Below are positions 60,452-64,000 of a DNA stretch of 64,000 bases, piece by piece. A model generated the notes under the pieces. The model was not told where the DNA came from, searched no databases, and saw nothing but the letters and a program-made list of their open reading frames with translations. Made by a program: the position numbers and the translations under genes. This DNA comes from Lobosporangium transversale (lineage: Eukaryota; Mortierellomycota; Mortierellomycetes; Mortierellales; Mortierellaceae). Where the stretch lies: contig NW_019028980.1 in the NCBI RefSeq assembly GCF_002105155.1, positions 992,001 through 1,056,000 of the forward strand, written 5' to 3'. Position 1 is the first letter of the stretch. Each line of letters starts with the position of its first letter.

Positions 60452-61623
60452 ATGCAAGCAACTTCTAATCAGGATTTGACAGGCCAAAGTGGAACAGCAC
60501 GACCATCAGGGCCAATTGTTCCTTCTTCTAATTCGGCTCAAGCAAAAACCAGCACCTCTAACCAGTATCAGCATGTGAAAGAAAAAGAGAACTCGACAGC
60601 AAGAGGAATACAATCCACCGCGACTAGTGGTAGACGACGTACTTCAGGACCACATCAAAGTCAAAGTCAGAGTCAAAGTCAAAGCCAAAGTCAAGGACAA
60701 GGACAAGGACAAGGACAGCAACGAAGCACTTTGAACGGAGGGTCAGCGACGTCAGGAAGTACAATGGATGGATTTATAAACCAGAAAATGAAAGAAGACC
60801 TTGAGAGTGAGTGTTAAAAAATATATGTACATAAAGTTGAGTGTTGTTGCTTGTGTGCGGACAATGTGGTTGCACTCAATGCCTTTACGTAATAAATGTC
60901 AAGCAGTTATATTTTATACATTTTTTTTTTTTTTTTTTTTTTTTTTATTGGGATAACATTGTGAACTAGATTGGATCGAAGCTTTAGGATTGGATCCAGA
61001 CACGCCTGTGAACATTGTTGGATATTTCGGACACTGCAAGGATTTACGGATGTTTGAACGGGCTTTCCCACTAGCTGCAACGACGACGGCCACGACGACG
61101 ACCACGGCAAAGGGCTCTGACACTCGTTCAACCATGTATGATAATGAAGAAGATTACTCTAATGATGAAGATGAAGTTGAGGTTGGAGTTGAAGAAGGCA
61201 AACCGTTGTGTGGGTGGTCTGGACTCAATAATGATCAGAATGATTCACAAAGACATCAAGGAGCAGCACGCAAAGGATGGGCATTGGGGATTGGGAACAA
61301 GGAAACGGTAAATAGTGAAAATAATAAAATTTGTGTTGTTGCAACTATAGTAAGGGTCCTCAAAAATAACCCTTACAAAAAAAAAAAAAAAAAAAATGTG
61401 TACACTCCATGCTTATGAATAGACAGGTGATATCCATGTTTATTTGGATCAATCCAAGAATACACTCATGCTACGACATTCCTACCTCTATGATACACAG
61501 GAGATGCTTTCAGCCTGCATGGAGTCCGTGGAGGCAGTTAAGAAAGATGTAAGAAGCTATCTTTAAAAAAAAAAAAAAAAAAAAAAAAACTTGGTATAAT
61601 GGATAAAAAAAAATAGAAATACT

Positions 61624-61654
<31 letters not shown>

Positions 61655-64000
61655 GTTTTGTTTTACTTTCTTCTTTTCATTTCCTTCGAAAGCGCGTGTC
61701 ATTAATGAAATGGATACACGATCAAGAGTTCGAGAGTCATCGAGCGCTATTATTCCTATTCCTCGTTTCGCATGTTGTAGTAGTAAGTCTATAATTCTAA
61801 AAAAAAAGTAGTCATAGAAATAAAGGTCCGTATAATGCAATTCTAACCGTGCGGAACAAATCTTCTATGGCTTTGAAAGTACACATCTCCAGACTTGAAC
61901 GTTGATCCGCGGATTATCTCTGTATTTTTGGCGCTGTCGACGATCAAGAAACAGATTATGCAGGAAATGGATAAATTTCTGGCGATATGTTGGGATCGAT
62001 TAGGCGTTCAATCTCCGGAGCAACAGCGACTCTCGACAGATCAGCCTCAGAACGAATCGCCCAATCATCACCATCATCATAGCAGTAGCAACAATAGCAG
62101 TGGTAGTAATGCCAACCGTGGCAACTCAAATTCAGTTGCTAGCGTATTTACGCCAGGAAGATGTGTACCTGTCCTCGTGTTTGTGATCGAGCGAGTTCCT
62201 GTTGTGGTACCATGGTTTGATTCTGGAGCCACTGAAAGCCAGATTGTTGAGGTAAATATATATATATGGCTCTTTGTTACTTTATTTGTATACGAATCTA
62301 ACAGCACGCTTCTCTCTTTTCTTATGATATTACTATAGCAATTAAGACAACACGTACTCAAAAAATCAGTCGACGCATTGCAGACAAGATTAAGATACGT
62401 CTTCAGAGCATGCAAATTGATCCAGAGTCTCGACGCTCCGGCTGGAGTATTTGACGCGTGAGTGAGGGATCCCTAAGAGAAGGAAACAGAAGGAGTGATG
62501 ATGACTATTACTGCTACCGCTATCGTTATTATTGCTAAGTCTTTTTTTTTTTTTTTTTTTTTTTTTTCGCACCAGTCGACAGCTTTTTGTGCTACCAGGC
62601 CCATCATCCACGCCATTTGTTCATGTCATCCCATACTTTACAGGACAACTAAATCTACTACAAACGGACTACGCACTATCATCACCAGCAACAACATTGA
62701 CAACTTCCATGCACAGTAGCAACGACGTGAATGGTGGAGATGCTGTACTAGATCCGGCGGAAGAAGTGCTGTTAAGGCAAAAGATTAAGTCTGCACCAAA
62801 CAAGAAACATGGAGGAGGAGGAAGTCAAGGTTCAAAAGGCCAATTTTCAAGGAATAGTCAACGGGAGAAGACAGCGCATGTAGGAGCGACTTTGCTATCG
62901 TCACAAGCAACCATTGATAAAAAGACGCAGTTCAACAATACCTTTAACTTGTTTGGTATACCAGCACTACGAGATGTTTATGATGCAGCAGTGCATATAA
63001 GAGATAACTCACTTGCTGCAGGAACTAGTCGAGAAGATACCGCCGTCGTTACTTCAACAACACCGAGTGTGTCACTAGGTTCATTATATTTGGATTATTC
63101 AGAACCGTTGTTGAAGCAATTCGTGTATGGATGGCTCAAGAACCTTTCCACAACTGGTGGATATGGCAACGCTGTCGGAAAGCGAAACGTTGGAAATGTC
63201 GATGTATGTTTTGTTTTTTTTATGATGTTACTGTTGTGGTTATTGATTTCACAATGTTAAAAAAAAAGTCTTGGCGTTTCTCCAGTTTTTCCTGTTACCA
63301 ATGACCAATGAGAAGATATCTAGCTAAGACAGGCCTTGCATATGCTAACTTTCTCCCCATTTGCTCTCCTTCTCCCTTTTTTCCTTACAGTTACCCACAT
63401 TGAAACAGTGGCTGGCAGGGAGCTTAGGCGTTTGTGAAGCGCTTGGTATGGGCTCCTTTGCATCGCCTATCATCATGCGGGACCAGACCGATATGACGGG
63501 ATCGACAGATGATACTGATTCTGGCGTTGTTGATCAAAGTCAAGCATCGGGAGAAGACCAACCATTGAATACCAAATTGTCAAAGTCAAGCGCTAACTTA
63601 GGTTCAGGAGGAGGACGACGTTCTGGCGGTAAAAGATACTCGCAGCGATGTGTCAACATGGTACAAAAGAAAATCCAGGATTATGTTCTTACGGATGAGG
63701 TGATGGAAGAACTGTAAGTCATGGATTAAGTTTTCTTTTTTTTTTTTTTTTTATTATTATTTATTTTTTTTAACATTTTGGGAAAATCACTTTATGAAGG
63801 TATGGTTCAAAGATAGATGGGATAGCAACAACATCATCAGCTTCCACATCGACTAGAGCTCATTCCGAGAGGTACCATCAACTGAAGGTAAGGGAAATAC
63901 ACGTTACGCAATGTAACACATGCTCCGACTCAGAAGTTGCGGGAACTAAGCCCTGATTATCAAGACATGACATGAGAGGAGACGAATAAAAAAAATACCT
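60452..64000 (+). CDS. SMG8-like nonsense-mediated decay factor, 3' end beyond the window
   Basis: At least nine exons: 60452-60806, 60970-61307, about 61459-61548, 61693-61782, 61880-62251, 62339-62457, 62576-63203, 63391-63713, 63800-63887. The pattern follows SMG8: NIVGYFG near the start, HDQEFESHRALLFLFLVSHV, then DLNVDPRIISVFLALSTIKK, RQLFVLPGPSSTPFVHVIP, LPTLKQWLAG and finally RYHQLK. In animals SMG8 with SMG9 restrains the SMG1 kinase that phosphorylates UPF1. The N terminus has SQSQSQ and GQGQGQ repeats from a CAAAGT/GGACAA minisatellite. Exon 3 is uncertain: a phase-preserving acceptor at 61458 works, but protein-like sequence continues upstream of it in the same frame until a TGA. 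About 800 residues are present and roughly a further third is expected past 64000. Confidence 0.82.

Noticed and set aside
1-64000. CRISPR arrays, bacterial operons, riboswitches
   Set aside because: The sequence is eukaryotic with spliceosomal introns; no direct-repeat/spacer pattern or bacterial signals were seen.

Overview
This window is nuclear DNA of a fungus, most probably an early-diverging one (Mucoromycota, likely Mortierellomycotina). The genes have many short GT-AG introns, often with GTAAGT donors. A Ral-type GTPase, a GT10 fucosyltransferase, an SMG8-like NMD factor and a very large NACHT-pentapeptide-WD40 protein fit such a fungus much better than an ascomycete. The species assignment is inference. 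Poly(A)/poly(T) runs of 15-34 nt are unusually common, both between genes and inside introns.

Layout. 1-2.7 kb: the tail of a gene, tRNA-Arg(ACG), and a 683-bp tRNA-derived SINE with a poly(A) tail and a perfect 21-bp target-site duplication. 2.7-6.0 kb (-): a low-complexity protein with a duplicated Myb/SANT-like domain. 6.0-17.0 kb: an 11-kb stretch without a recognisable gene. 17.0-18.2 kb (-): Ral GTPase. 20.0-21.1 kb (-): a possible decayed multi-exon gene. 21.7-24.7 kb: convergent cell-wall genes, an alpha-fucosyltransferase (+) and a chitin deacetylase (-). 27.6-29.6 kb (-): a membrane-anchored protein disulfide isomerase.

30.1-46.7 kb is an accessory island between conserved genes. 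It has related TA-flanked MITEs at both edges. It holds a 2011-aa NLR-like protein, a transposase gene whose spliced product joins a Ulp1-type protease to FAR1-MULE-SWIM, a 107-bp tandem repeat in the intergenic region, a divergently transcribed decayed second Ulp1-like gene, and an unknown acidic coiled-coil gene with a homopolymer frameshift.

47.7-64 kb is dense and conserved: hexokinase (-), TspO/MBR (+), LSM12 (+), SIL1 ending in KDEL (-), coatomer beta (+) and SMG8 (+, cut by the window end). SIL1 and coatomer beta diverge from one 688-bp region that carries two ACGTG motifs resembling UPR elements.

Exon boundaries were worked out by hand from reading frame, splice consensus and family similarity. 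Where a start codon or a junction is uncertain, the entry says so.
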